A DNA stretch of 64,000 bases from JBNKEI01 sp050288705 (GCA_050288705.1 JBNKEI010000177.1:7164-71163), one strand, 5' to 3'. Positions 17,832 to 26,828 are shown, numbered from the stretch's first letter. Numbers and translations: made by a program. Notes: a model not told the origin generated them from the sequence alone.

Positions 17832-18740
17832 ATGAAGAATTACTTTTTACTATTGATATTAGCCACGGCTTTTTCCGGGATGATGACGAGCGACACCTAT
17901 GCATCCTCCGAAGCCCAGAATGATTCTGATTCGCCTGCCGCGAAACTAGTCGCAGCGCGTGCCGCCGAAAAAGGACTTCCCCAAAGCCAGTTAGTAGCCC
18001 CAGTAGCCGAAGCTGCGCGACGAGGAATTCCTCCCGACTTAGTTGCCGCGAAAATTCTGGAAGGTCTCTCCAAAAACGTCCCGGCGCCACGCATAACCGC
18101 AGTAGCACGCGGTCTAAGCGATCGCCTAGTAGCTGCTCAGGAGCTACTAAACCAAGCGCAACAAAGGAAGCTCGCTTTTCAGAAAGACCAGCGCAGCGTT
18201 CTTCTAGATTTGAGCACTGTTTTTGCGACTTCAGTCGATAAATCAGCCGTAGAGTCACTTTTAAACGAGGCCTGCGATTCTTCCCAAGGCACTGTTGCCT
18301 CATGGGTTTCGGCGGCACGCACTCTTGGCGAGCTCGCCCGTCACGGAATTACCCCTTCTCAGACCATGAAAATGGGCAAGGCTATTGCTCGCCACGGCCC
18401 TAAACCTCCAGGAGAAGTGCTGGCATTATTCCAGGCATGGAAGCAAGAAGGAGGAAAAGATGCTGGCGCCTTTTTCCAAGAAGTAACTACTCGTATTGAG
18501 AAAGGACATCGACTTCATGGGTTGGTCGATTATTTTGGGAATTCTCCTGACCAATTAATCAAGGAACACGGAAGGAGTAATAAAAACCTGTCTGGTTCTC
18601 AGTCTTTTGAAGAAAAGCAAAAGCTTAACCGGAGGCTTGATATGGAAGAAAGAATCAAACCATCTTTTTTTCCAAAAAATAATAAAAACAAAAGCAATGA
18701 TGGCACTGCAAATAGAAAGAAAACCAAGCATTTAGAATAA
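17832..18740 (+). CDS. Exported helical hypothetical protein, last gene of the sigma operon
   Basis: 302 residues with a signal peptide (MKNYFLLLILATAFSGMMTS, cleavage near residues 20-25). The mature part is Ala-rich and helical with repeated 'GLP/GIP-x-x-L/V-x-x-x-(V/A)' units spaced ~25-30 residues (EKGLPQSQLVAPVAEAARRG, RGIPPDLVAAKILEGLSK), and a very basic Lys/Asn-rich tail (~255-302). No family recognised. It follows the CBM48 lipoprotein by 65 bases, so it is probably co-transcribed and in the same periplasmic process. Confidence 0.65.
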   Translation: MKNYFLLLILATAFSGMMTSDTYASSEAQNDSDSPAAKLVAARAAEKGLPQSQLVAPVAEAARRGIPPDLVAAKILEGLSKNVPAPRITAVARGLSDRLVAAQELLNQAQQRKLAFQKDQRSVLLDLSTVFATSVDKSAVESLLNEACDSSQGTVASWVSAARTLGELARHGITPSQTMKMGKAIARHGPKPPGEVLALFQAWKQEGGKDAGAFFQEVTTRIEKGHRLHGLVDYFGNSPDQLIKEHGRSNKNLSGSQSFEEKQKLNRRLDMEERIKPSFFPKNNKNKSNDGTANRKKTKHLE

Positions 18741-18784
18741 AGAGGGCTGGATCAGTTTCCTGATTTTAGTAGAAGCACCACGAA

Positions 18785-19075
18785 ATGCGTAGCTCAGGGG
18801 TCAATGTTATGGCTCCAGCCAATTACTCGCGCCAATGGTGCGAGTTTTTCAAGTCCTTGATAGGCCTCGAAAAAAGCCTTCATTCGCCACAGATTGGAAG
18901 CGGAAAAGCCGCTGATGCCCGGAAACTCCCGCTGCAAATCGCTAGCCAATTGTTGACAATTGCCTTGCCCCAAGTTTCACCTGCCTGCCTCTCGACGATC
19001 ATCCGGCCAATGTCCCAGTACCAGCTCGGTGTTGACTGCCTTGAGTGCAACGTATTGTACCCTCTCTTATACCGC
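18785..19075 (-). pseudogene. DUF1016/YhcG-family nuclease remnant
   Basis: The minus strand encodes, in different frames, pieces of the conserved DUF1016 N-terminus: VALKAVNTELVLG, then WDIGRMIVERQAGETWGKAI, then QQLASDLQREFPGISGFSAS continuing NLWRMKAFFEAYQ and GWSHNI. At least two frameshifts separate them and the C-terminal PD-(D/E)XK nuclease half is missing. This is a dead fragment of a PDDEXK-type protein. The plus-strand 98-residue frame here is its shadow. An IS200/IS605-like end lies about 75 bases away. Confidence 0.75.
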
Positions 19076-19148
19076 GGTTAGAAACAAGGACGGTGTCTCC
19101 AAATATCGTTCGGAAATCGGAGCCTTTGGCTCCTCGCTCTATCCTTCC

Positions 19149-19187
19149 CCGCCCTAAAGGACGGGGTTTGCCAAGCATCTGGATCAA
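19149..19187 (-). repeat. IS200/IS605-like end repeat, copy 1
   Basis: Contains the hairpin CCCCGCCCT-AAAGG-ACGGGG and continues TTTGCCAAGCATCTGGATCAA. Read on the minus strand, AAACCCCGTCCTTTAGGGCGGGG is split here as AAACCCCGTCC and TTTAGGGCGGGG, the kind of hairpin found at the right ends of IS200/IS605 elements carrying tnpB. The 37 bases from GCCCT to GATCAA recur at 26101-26137 with one mismatch. No tnpA or tnpB is present. The rest of 19188-19333 shows nothing recognisable. Confidence 0.6.
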
Positions 19188-19333
19188 TACTCCAAACCCT
19201 CACGCTTTTTGCAGGCTGCGTAATGCCAATTTCGTAAACGCTCAAGAAGATTTCTTGATTTAGACTGTTTTTTTTTGAGCAGCCTCGTTCAACGAAATAA
19301 AATAATTAACAGTCAAACTTTCAACCACTATTA

Positions 19334-20464
19334 TCACTTAAGATGAACCATAGATCGTTCAATAAAACACTGTACCATTTTTAACGCATCCAATTCTTTC
19401 AAAGGAGAAACCCGCACAATCGCGCCCAGTTCTCTTTCTCCATCAATTCTTGAGAGAAGATATTTCTCTTGGGGAGTAAGCGGATATTCTTTGAGAGTAT
19501 TATGAGGAATATTCAAAATAGGAATAGCTAATGGCATATGCAAATCTGCTCGTAATTGCTCCAAAAGTTTGGATTCTACTTCTTTAAGAAGCTCCCGAAC
19601 ATCGGAAGTCGGCTCAATTTCCATAACCCTGTTAAGCAATACCTCGGCCTCTGCATACTGTTGACCCGCCAGAAACTCTTTCGCATGAGAAAGAATAACC
19701 CGGGGACATGCTTCTTCTCCAACTTGATTCTCTTCTCCGCTGCAACATTCCTCGGTAGGTTTTTCGTAAGAAGGAAAAATTATACCCTGGCGATAGAAAG
19801 CGTACAATCTTTGATAAAGATGAAAATCAGTAGCATGTAGCTTAATGCAAATTTCGTCAATGGTATGTCCATCTCTAATATATTCGAACAATTTCTGGTC
19901 AAGCGATCCCGGAGGAACTGCACTTATTTTGGAATCATCAACTTTAAGAGTAACGCGCCCCGACGGAAAAACTTGCAACATGGCTTCCCATGCGGTTTCT
20001 CGAAATTCTGCCTCTTGAATAACTTCTAGCACAGGTACATCAATAGTTAGAACATCAACATCGAGTAATTTTTTGATGTCAAACTGAAAATATCCTTCTT
20101 TCCAGCGCAAAGCCTCCAACAACATTTCTCTATATTTAACTTTTAACACTTCCCTTAAGTTTTCCTCGGAGATTAAACCAATCATGACCAGAATTCGGCC
20201 AAGCATCACATTAGTTTCCGATTGAGTCTGAAAAGCAACCGAAAGCTGTTCCTCAGAAACGTGGCCAAAGTTAATTAAAAACTGCCCTAAATATTCGCGA
20301 GGGTCGTTGGAAGAGGTACTGACAATTGCTCCTTTTTGAAGAGTGAACGTTTTCTTAATGCCTCTGCTTTCTACCACCAAGTTTCCGCAAAGAGCACGAT
20401 TACCCAAATAGAGAACCAGGTCGCTCAGCGGCATAGTACTAAATGTTCCTGACAACCCATGCAT
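19334..20464 (-). CDS. DUF4388 (PATAN) domain protein
   Basis: 376 residues, cytoplasmic. N-terminal PATAN/DUF4388 domain (~1-125): MHGLSGTFSTMPLSDLVLYL, GNLVVES, GYFQFD; a middle region with further alpha/beta units, and a C-terminal helical part containing one or two TPR-like helices (AKEFLAGQQYAEAEVLLNRV) and a last ~70-residue segment like a second winged-helix-type unit (LSRIDGERELGAIVRVSPLK). PATAN proteins in deltaproteobacteria and cyanobacteria take part in two-component and polarity/motility signalling; the exact role here is unknown. Starts at ATG 20464. Single gene, divergent from the VIT/VWA gene. Confidence 0.85.
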   Translation of the reverse strand: MHGLSGTFSTMPLSDLVLYLGNRALCGNLVVESRGIKKTFTLQKGAIVSTSSNDPREYLGQFLINFGHVSEEQLSVAFQTQSETNVMLGRILVMIGLISEENLREVLKVKYREMLLEALRWKEGYFQFDIKKLLDVDVLTIDVPVLEVIQEAEFRETAWEAMLQVFPSGRVTLKVDDSKISAVPPGSLDQKLFEYIRDGHTIDEICIKLHATDFHLYQRLYAFYRQGIIFPSYEKPTEECCSGEENQVGEEACPRVILSHAKEFLAGQQYAEAEVLLNRVMEIEPTSDVRELLKEVESKLLEQLRADLHMPLAIPILNIPHNTLKEYPLTPQEKYLLSRIDGERELGAIVRVSPLKELDALKMVQCFIERSMVHLK

Positions 20465-20721
20465 AAGCAGAATTTTCTCTTGGCAAGGCGGTCTTAAGCA
20501 ATGCCCATTCGTAAAAATATTTGCTAAAAATCCGCCGACATGTCAGCCCAATTCCTTACCATGTCAAAAGCTATTTTACTTACCGTGCTTAGTTTAATAC
20601 AATGGATACTCTAAATATTCGCTCCAAAGTAGCGTATGGTGTTTCGCAGCGGATTTTTTCGGCATCGTGCTCGTTAAAAGCTTACACAGTACAGAAGCAC
20701 AACTTTTTCGGGAGCATTTTG

Positions 20722-23223
20722 ATGAGACAAAAGCTTAATTTATGGTTGTGGGTCATTACTCTGATAGCAGTTGGGAACCTTGGTGTTTCCTTAGCCACCG
20801 CAAAAACCAGCCCTTCCACGGTGCTACGCCGAACAGACAATGCACTTGGCTCGCAAATGGTAGACCTGGCTTCCAAGTTTGCCGGCAATTCGGTTAATCC
20901 TGGCGAAGACAAGACTCTATCTCCTTACCTTTACGTGGCTGATGGCAACCCCGACACCGAACGCCTTCCTTTGAAAGAAACCTCAGCACAGGTACAAATC
21001 GCCGGGGTCATTGCCAAAGTCAAAGTTAAACAGGTTTTTGAAAACACCGGCTCCAAGCCTATTGAGGCAATTTATGTCTTTCCTGCTTCAACCCGCGCTG
21101 CAGTACACGGAATGCGCATGAAAATTGGCGAGCGCACCATAATAGCCAAAATCGACAAAAAAGCACAGGCTCGCCAGCAATATGAAACCGCCAAATCAAA
21201 AGGAAAACGCGCTTCGCTATTGGAGCAAGAGAGGCCCAATGTTTTCACCATGAATGTGGCAAATATTATGCCCCGAGACCGTATTGAAGTAGAACTTGAT
21301 TATTCGGAATTATTGATTCCAGAAAATGCAACTTACGAGTTTGTTTATCCAACAGTTGTTGGCCCAAGATATGGCGGCGGAACTAACCCAAAAAAAGATC
21401 GATGGATTGCTAATCCCTATTTATCGGAAGGAGCAAAAGAGCCCTATCGGTTTGATATCGCTGTCCATTTAGAAACCGGCATTGCTCTTAAAGAATTAAG
21501 CTCTCCTTCGCACAAATTAGCCGTCAACTATCTATCCAAGTCAAGCGCGAATGTGCGTCTGCAAGAATCAGGCGGAGGCAATCGCGATTTTGTTCTGCAT
21601 TATAAACTTGCAGGAAACAAAATCGAAACCGGATTGCTATTATGGAAAGACAAAAAAGAAAGTTTCTTCTTAGCTATGTTAGAACCTCCTATCCGACCTG
21701 ATAATTCGCAAATACCTCCGCGCGAATACATTTTTCTGCTCGATGTTTCTGGCTCTATGCATGGTTTTCCATTGAATACCGCGAAAGTATTGGCCAAAAA
21801 CCTTCTTTCTCAATTGCGCCCCACCGACATGTTCAATATTGCCATGTTTTCTGGAGGCAGTTACGTTATGTCTCCGCAAGGCTCTGTGCCTGCAACTGCC
21901 GCAAACATTCGGCACGCAGAACAAATTATTTCCAAACAGACCGGGGGCGGAGGCACTGAATTAATGGGCGGGCTAACAACTGCCTATAGCATTCCCAAAA
22001 AAGTTCCCGGCTTATCTCGCTCGGTAGTAGTAGTAACCGATGGCTACGTGGGAGTAGAAGCACAGGCTTTTAAATTTATTCGCGAGCATCTAAGCGAGGC
22101 TAATCTTTTTGCTTTTGGAATTGGCTCCAGCGTAAACCGGGGACTAATTGAAGCCATGGCTCGGGCTGGGCAAGGAGAACCGTTTATAGTATTAGACCCC
22201 TCTAAAGCGACAGCACAAGCGCAGAAACTGCAAACTTACATTCAATACCCCGTTTTGTCTAATATTTCGGTTAAATTCACTAATTTCGACGCTCGTGAGG
22301 TAGCGCCTTATCATTTACCCGACTTAATGGCTTCTCGCCCATTAGTACTATTCGGGAAATTCCAGGGCGAACCCCATGGTAAAATTCAAATTGCTGGCTA
22401 TAGCGGTAAAGGAAAATACATCACCTCTTTAAAAGTAAACCCCAAGGCGCTAAAAGAAGAAAATAAGCCCATCCGCTGGTTATGGGCGCGAAAATGGGTT
22501 TCTTTATTAGATGACCAATACCATTTGACCGCGGCTAAGGAGGTAGAAGAAGCCATTACTGACCTAGGGCTTACCTATACTCTGCTAACCTCCTTTACCT
22601 CGTTTGTCGCCATTGATTCAAAAATAGCCAACAAAACGGGAACGTTGGGAAAAGTCAACCAGCCGCTTCCTCTTCCAAAAGGTGTTTCCAATATGGCGGT
22701 TTCGGCTAGCTCTCCAGCAGGTTTTGCTAAGTCTGCCCAGCCTCTGCGAAGATTTCAAAGTACTCCTCGGCCGACACCAACAATGCCCGCAATGGCGCCA
22801 GCGGAGAGGGCTGCTGCTCCTAGATCAGGAAAAAGATATAAGACCGAAAAAATGAAATCCCGCCTAGATAGCGATAAGGAACTCAGGGAAGAAAAAGACA
22901 GTTCTGCTAAATTGCGCGTGGCTAACAAATGGAAAGTTGTCATCACTAAGTCTTGGCAAGTAACCAATACAAAGTTCGTTTTGGAAGCAATTAAAAAACA
23001 ACTTAACTTGGTTAGTAACTGCCCAGCTCTAGGCTCAATTACCATAAAGCTTTCCATCGACAAAAATGGCAAAGTAATTAAGATTCAGTTTATTAATAAA
23101 AAAACAAATCAGGCCATAGCAGCATGTGTACAGCCTAAACTAATTGGCCTAGTAAGCAAAACTGTCGCCACCAAAGCAGAAACTGGCCTAGTAGAGCTAA
23201 CGGTTACCGCTATTGCTAAATAG
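20722..23223 (+). CDS. VIT and von Willebrand A domain protein, exported
   Basis: 833 residues from ATG 20722, chosen for GGGAG upstream and the signal peptide that begins there (MRQKLNLWLWVITLIAVGNL). A VIT domain spans ~70-190 (QIAGVIAKVKVKQVFENTGS; YVFPASTRAAVHGMRM). The VWA domain (~310-480) has the MIDAS motif DVSGSMHG and TDGYVG. A Pro/Lys-rich linker follows, then a C-terminal ~95-residue domain of the AgmX/TonB-C type (CPALGSITIKLSIDKNGKVI). The layout equals that of inter-alpha-trypsin-like proteins of Myxococcota and relatives; likely a periplasmic or surface adhesion/complex-forming protein. Single gene. Confidence 0.88.
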   Translation: MRQKLNLWLWVITLIAVGNLGVSLATAKTSPSTVLRRTDNALGSQMVDLASKFAGNSVNPGEDKTLSPYLYVADGNPDTERLPLKETSAQVQIAGVIAKVKVKQVFENTGSKPIEAIYVFPASTRAAVHGMRMKIGERTIIAKIDKKAQARQQYETAKSKGKRASLLEQERPNVFTMNVANIMPRDRIEVELDYSELLIPENATYEFVYPTVVGPRYGGGTNPKKDRWIANPYLSEGAKEPYRFDIAVHLETGIALKELSSPSHKLAVNYLSKSSANVRLQESGGGNRDFVLHYKLAGNKIETGLLLWKDKKESFFLAMLEPPIRPDNSQIPPREYIFLLDVSGSMHGFPLNTAKVLAKNLLSQLRPTDMFNIAMFSGGSYVMSPQGSVPATAANIRHAEQIISKQTGGGGTELMGGLTTAYSIPKKVPGLSRSVVVVTDGYVGVEAQAFKFIREHLSEANLFAFGIGSSVNRGLIEAMARAGQGEPFIVLDPSKATAQAQKLQTYIQYPVLSNISVKFTNFDAREVAPYHLPDLMASRPLVLFGKFQGEPHGKIQIAGYSGKGKYITSLKVNPKALKEENKPIRWLWARKWVSLLDDQYHLTAAKEVEEAITDLGLTYTLLTSFTSFVAIDSKIANKTGTLGKVNQPLPLPKGVSNMAVSASSPAGFAKSAQPLRRFQSTPRPTPTMPAMAPAERAAAPRSGKRYKTEKMKSRLDSDKELREEKDSSAKLRVANKWKVVITKSWQVTNTKFVLEAIKKQLNLVSNCPALGSITIKLSIDKNGKVIKIQFINKKTNQAIAACVQPKLIGLVSKTVATKAETGLVELTVTAIAK

Positions 23224-23251
23224 TTAGCGCTAAGTAATAGCTGGTATTAGT

Positions 23252-23287
23252 GAGTTGGTTGGCCTTCCCCCAAAGATCAACCAACTC
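23252..23287. terminator. Possible bidirectional terminator hairpin
   Basis: GAGTTGGTTG (23252-23261) and CAACCAACTC (23278-23287) form a perfect 10-bp stem between the convergent VIT/VWA gene and photolyase gene, overlapping the photolyase stop codon. No long T-run follows on either side. Confidence 0.5.
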
Positions 23288-24746
23288 CATAACATTCAAG
23301 GTATTTTCTGATTTTTAGTTTTCTGCGCGTTGAATCGGAACTCATATATCGAACTTTTCCAAAAATAGGTCGCTCAGGGCCCCAGGGACGATCGTAGCGT
23401 CCTAACACCCAGAAAATGCCGCTGTAAGAATTGGGATCGCGTCCATCAAGGGCGTAGCGATTATTGAGCTCAATCATCCGCGCAACTGCGATTTTTGGGG
23501 AGGGCGACCATTCCAATATTTTTTTCCCCCACAACATTCTTAAGTAATTATGAATACGCCCTTCCCAAACTAGTTGTCGTTGAGCAGCATTCCATATTTC
23601 ATCGTGAGTGTTAGCTGTTTCTAAGGTAGGTAAGTCATACTGAAAAGGCCGTGGGTCAGCAGAATGGCCATCCAATGTTTGCCTTGACCACATAGGCAGC
23701 GAGCAATAATGGTCGTATTGGTCGTGATTCATGCAGAAGTTAAAGCCAATTTCCCTCCAAGTAATTACCTGGTCTAGAAAACTTTCGGCGTTATTGTCCA
23801 TCCCCCACCATCCATGGCTTTTTCCAAGGTTTTTTTGCTTAATGCTTTTTAATGTCCATTTTTGTCTATTGGATAATTCAAAAAAAACTTGATGGGTTGA
23901 GATGTGTCCGAAATGCAAATAAGGAGAAAGCTGGCTGCTTACATTCAAATCGGGATGATTTCGATGGGCATCATATACTGCAAGTCGTTGCTCAATAAAA
24001 CGATTCAAAAAAGTAAGACCGTTTTTACTGCCTCCAGTAATTCCATCGACTGGTAGAACGTTATGATTAATTGGAAGCGAGTCTAATCCCTTTTGCCTTT
24101 TTAAGATAGAAATAGAAACCGGAGGCCAAAATTTGGCAATATGCGAAGGAATGTTGACCGAAATAGAAGGAAGACTTGCTAAAGGGTTCGGCGAAGGAAA
24201 CTGCCAATGTTTCTGGAGATTTTTTTGAAAAAACCGTCGAAAAGATGGCGCTGTTGAAAATGCGCCTGGCGCAGAGCGTAAAGGAAGCAATCCATTAGAG
24301 TCTATGCACTCCATGCGCACAGGACATTGTTGGGAGCCCAAACTCAAAGCCAAAGGGAAGAAGAAATTGGGGTGATCGTCGGTCACCACTACACACGCAT
24401 GCTGAGCAAGCGTTGCTAAATGATGCCTGGAAGCCGATCGATGGGGCTCAAGATATGGATAGTAGGTGACCGATGAGTTATTCAATTCCAAATACTGCTC
24501 AGCCATTCCGTCTAAAATAAAGCGATGAAAACGTTCGCTTGCCCAGCGATAGCCGCAGCGCAATGGCTCAAAAATAATTAGAGGCTTACTCAGCTCAAGA
24601 CACCATTCGACAGCGCGATCCAGGCTAAAATTCCAACGCAGCCGACGAAAAGCGGTCATCCAATAAAGAACATACTTGCCTCCAGTGTTAACTGGGCTGG
24701 CATTGCACTGACGAACTCTTATTTGGAGAATCGGTTGCAAACTCAT
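23277..24746 (-). CDS. phr: Class II CPD photolyase
   Basis: 489 residues from ATG 24746 (MSLQPILQIRVRQ), with GGAG upstream; the longer frame to 24788 would overlap the divergent gene. The N-terminal alpha/beta domain (KYVLYWMTAFRRLRWNFSLD) and C-terminal FAD-binding helical domain show class II features: SQLSPYLHFGHIS, FLDQVITWREIGFNFC, THDEIWNAAQRQLV, GRIHNYLRMLWGKKILEW and NNRYALDGRDPNSYSGIFW. It repairs UV-induced cyclobutane pyrimidine dimers with light energy and reduced FAD. Class II enzymes are typical of plants, animals and certain bacteria including Myxococcota. It is back to back with rlmI. Confidence 0.95.
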   Translation of the reverse strand: MSLQPILQIRVRQCNASPVNTGGKYVLYWMTAFRRLRWNFSLDRAVEWCLELSKPLIIFEPLRCGYRWASERFHRFILDGMAEQYLELNNSSVTYYPYLEPHRSASRHHLATLAQHACVVVTDDHPNFFFPLALSLGSQQCPVRMECIDSNGLLPLRSAPGAFSTAPSFRRFFQKNLQKHWQFPSPNPLASLPSISVNIPSHIAKFWPPVSISILKRQKGLDSLPINHNVLPVDGITGGSKNGLTFLNRFIEQRLAVYDAHRNHPDLNVSSQLSPYLHFGHISTHQVFFELSNRQKWTLKSIKQKNLGKSHGWWGMDNNAESFLDQVITWREIGFNFCMNHDQYDHYCSLPMWSRQTLDGHSADPRPFQYDLPTLETANTHDEIWNAAQRQLVWEGRIHNYLRMLWGKKILEWSPSPKIAVARMIELNNRYALDGRDPNSYSGIFWVLGRYDRPWGPERPIFGKVRYMSSDSTRRKLKIRKYLECYGVG

Positions 24747-24760
24747 GTTATATGACTCCC

Positions 24761-25960
24761 ATGGCAAATCTCCGACTTCATCTTGCAAAAGACCTCGCTC
24801 GACACCTTAGGGCTGGCCATCCGTGGGTTTACCAGCAAGCCCTGGCCAAACTCCCCAAAGTACCTGCCGGAGCGATAGTGGACATTGTAGACAAGAACCG
24901 ATTTGTGGCTCGCGGCTACTTCGACCCTCATTCCACTATTAGTGTTCGCATTCTAACTAGGGAAGAATCCGAAAAAGTTGACGGGGCTTTTTTTCGCCGC
25001 CGTTTTGGTGCCGCGTTAGCGCTGCGACAGAACCTAGTTAGCAGTGCAAAAACAGACAGTTTTCGTTGGGTTCATGGAGAAGCCGACGGCTTACCAGGAG
25101 TTATTGTTGATTTGTATGGTAATTTTGCGGTGCTCAAACTTTATTCTGCAGGATTAGTTCCCCATCGGGAAACTATTTTAAGCGCCATGCAAGCCACCTT
25201 GCCTTCACTTCGTGGGGTTGTCGGGCGTGATGGACGAGATTACTCGGAACATGAGGAACGAGAAGGAACTTCTAACGGAGGAACAGTATTGTGGGGAGAA
25301 AGCGCTCCCCACATTCTTACCATTCAGGAAAATGGGGCCAAATTTTTAGTAGACATTTATGGCGGGCAAAAAACTGGTTTTTTTCTCGATCAGCGAGAAA
25401 ACCGATATTTAGTACGCGACCTTGCACAAGGGCGTAATACCCTTAATTGCTATGCTTATTCTGGTGGCTTTTCGGTAAATGCAGCTTTAGGAAACGCCAA
25501 GCAGGTTACCAGCATTGATATCGATGCTGACGCTATTGCGCTGTGTAGGCAAAATTTCAAAGAAAATGGCATTGCTCCTGAAAACCACGATTTTCTGGCA
25601 GCAGACGTTCCCAATGCTTTGAAAGCATTTGCGGCGCAAAATCGAAAATTCGACCTAATTATTCTCGACCCCCCTGCTTTTGCCAAAACACAAAAAGCCG
25701 CCGAAGCTGCTTATGATGGCTATGCCAGTTTAAACCGCACGGCGTTAGCACTTCTAAATAAAGACGGAATTCTTTGCAGCGCAAGCTGCACTACTCGCAT
25801 TTCCGGAGAACAATTTTTCGATGCCATTAAAGAAGCCGCTTACAAAGCGGAAATGGACTTGCAAATGATTCACCAGCGTTTTCAACCACCCGACCATCCA
25901 GTTCTTCTACAGTTTCCCGAAGGCCGTTATTTGAAGTTTTTCGTTCTGCGGCGGGTATAG
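24761..25960 (+). CDS. rlmI: RlmI-like 23S rRNA cytosine-C5 methyltransferase
   Basis: 399 residues from ATG 24761 (MANLRLHLAKDLARHLRAGH), matching the family's usual beginning; ATG 24752 is an alternative. An N-terminal PUA domain (RAGHPWVYQQAL; VRILTREE) is followed by a small EEHEE-like domain and a SAM-dependent methyltransferase domain: GQKTGFFLDQRENR, LNCYAYSGGFSVNAA, SIDIDADAIALCRQNF, LIILDPPAFAK and the catalytic Cys in SASCTTRIS. Members methylate C1962 of 23S rRNA or related positions. Only about 14 bases separate its start from that of the divergent photolyase, so the promoters must lie inside each other's coding sequence. Confidence 0.92.
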   Translation: MANLRLHLAKDLARHLRAGHPWVYQQALAKLPKVPAGAIVDIVDKNRFVARGYFDPHSTISVRILTREESEKVDGAFFRRRFGAALALRQNLVSSAKTDSFRWVHGEADGLPGVIVDLYGNFAVLKLYSAGLVPHRETILSAMQATLPSLRGVVGRDGRDYSEHEEREGTSNGGTVLWGESAPHILTIQENGAKFLVDIYGGQKTGFFLDQRENRYLVRDLAQGRNTLNCYAYSGGFSVNAALGNAKQVTSIDIDADAIALCRQNFKENGIAPENHDFLAADVPNALKAFAAQNRKFDLIILDPPAFAKTQKAAEAAYDGYASLNRTALALLNKDGILCSASCTTRISGEQFFDAIKEAAYKAEMDLQMIHQRFQPPDHPVLLQFPEGRYLKFFVLRRV

Positions 25961-26396
25961 TTCTTCGCTTCTTGTGGCAATTGAAAATGTATATGATTTA
26001 AAGTTAACAATTTATTAAAACAATTTGTAGGAAAAAGTTTAAAAAGAGGCGGCAGCAACAGGAACATTCTAAGATAAATACTTACATGGACATCCTCACC
26101 GCCCTGAAGGACGGGGTTTGCCAAGCATCTGGATCAAAATGCTTTTTATTAGCATTTAGGCTTGCCCTCTTGCTTGGTCACTATCATATTTCTGTTGTCG
26201 GAAAACAAGTCAAATACCCCTTCTCTTTTACCTGTTGCGCCAAATAGAACTTGAAGGGATTCGCAATATTACTAAAAGGCGCTACCGGGGCATTTTTTAC
26301 TGTTACATAATATCCATTATAGGTTCCTGAACTGAAAATAAAAAATGCCAGCATAAAGTGATTTTGAATTCTACTAACTATTGTGGAAAATACCAA
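25961..26396. other. AT-rich intergenic stretch with IS-like end, no clear gene
   Basis: Apart from the end repeat at 26101-26137 it holds an AAATGC/GCATTT hairpin (about 26138-26158) and a 70-residue minus-strand frame (26184-26396) with no recognisable features. I see no supported gene. Confidence 0.5.
26099..26137 (-). repeat. IS200/IS605-like end repeat, copy 2
   Basis: CCGCCCTGAAGGACGGGG hairpin continuing TTTGCCAAGCATCTGGATCAA; 36 of 37 bases match copy 1 at 19151-19187, in the same orientation. On the minus strand the sequence continues beyond the hairpin as TGAGGATGTCC, as in IS200/IS605 right ends. There is no transposase beside it. Confidence 0.6.
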
Positions 26397-26828
26397 TCAA
26401 TTGAATTTGCCGCTCGGCATGATTGTCGGAATGTTTTGACGCTTATTACGACGATAGATTTTAAAATCATTATCTAATGTTAAGATTATGCTGTGTGGCT
26501 CGACCTCGGTCATTCGTACAAGACAGGCATCTGCAAGAGACATGGGGACATTTGCGAATTTTTTCATAAGTCCTTGCAAAGCATCGATTTCCATCGAAAT
26601 CCTAAAATCAATGCATAAAATTTCTTTTGAAAGAAGCGTCATAACAGCGTTTGCACCACCTGCTATTCGGCTCAAAAGAAAACATGCCTCGGATATAACA
26701 GCTTCGCATGTAAATATTGGTGGCTCAATCACATCAAGTGTATCGCGAACCCATGAGTTATATCGATCTCGCCGATTCAAGAGAGCAACAAGTGGTCCTG
26801 TATCAATTAAGATATTGTCACTTCCCAT
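26397..26828 (-). CDS. PIN-domain toxin (VapC-like)
   Basis: 143 residues, PIN fold. Acidic active-site residues are visible: Asp in LIDTGPLVALLN, Glu in EAVISEACFLL, Asp in SLADACLVRM and Asp in ILTLDNDFKIY. Such proteins are Mg-dependent RNases, usually cleaving tRNA or rRNA, and are held inactive by a cognate antitoxin. The upstream gene overlaps it by 11 bases and encodes a ribbon-helix-helix protein, making a standard VapBC-type pair. It lies in a region littered with gene fragments, as mobile toxin-antitoxin modules often do. Confidence 0.9.
   Translation of the reverse strand: MGSDNILIDTGPLVALLNRRDRYNSWVRDTLDVIEPPIFTCEAVISEACFLLSRIAGGANAVMTLLSKEILCIDFRISMEIDALQGLMKKFANVPMSLADACLVRMTEVEPHSIILTLDNDFKIYRRNKRQNIPTIMPSGKFN

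Noticed and set aside
17821..18318. 165-residue minus-strand frame under the exported helical protein
   Set aside because: Arg-rich shadow of an Ala-rich gene; the plus frame has the signal peptide and operon position.
18785..19081. 98-residue plus-strand frame
   Set aside because: It is antisense to the DUF1016 relic, whose minus-strand pieces match conserved family motifs.
26184..26396. 70-residue minus-strand frame near the toxin gene
   Set aside because: No ribosome site, no family features, and it lies in AT-rich DNA between relics; not supported as a gene.
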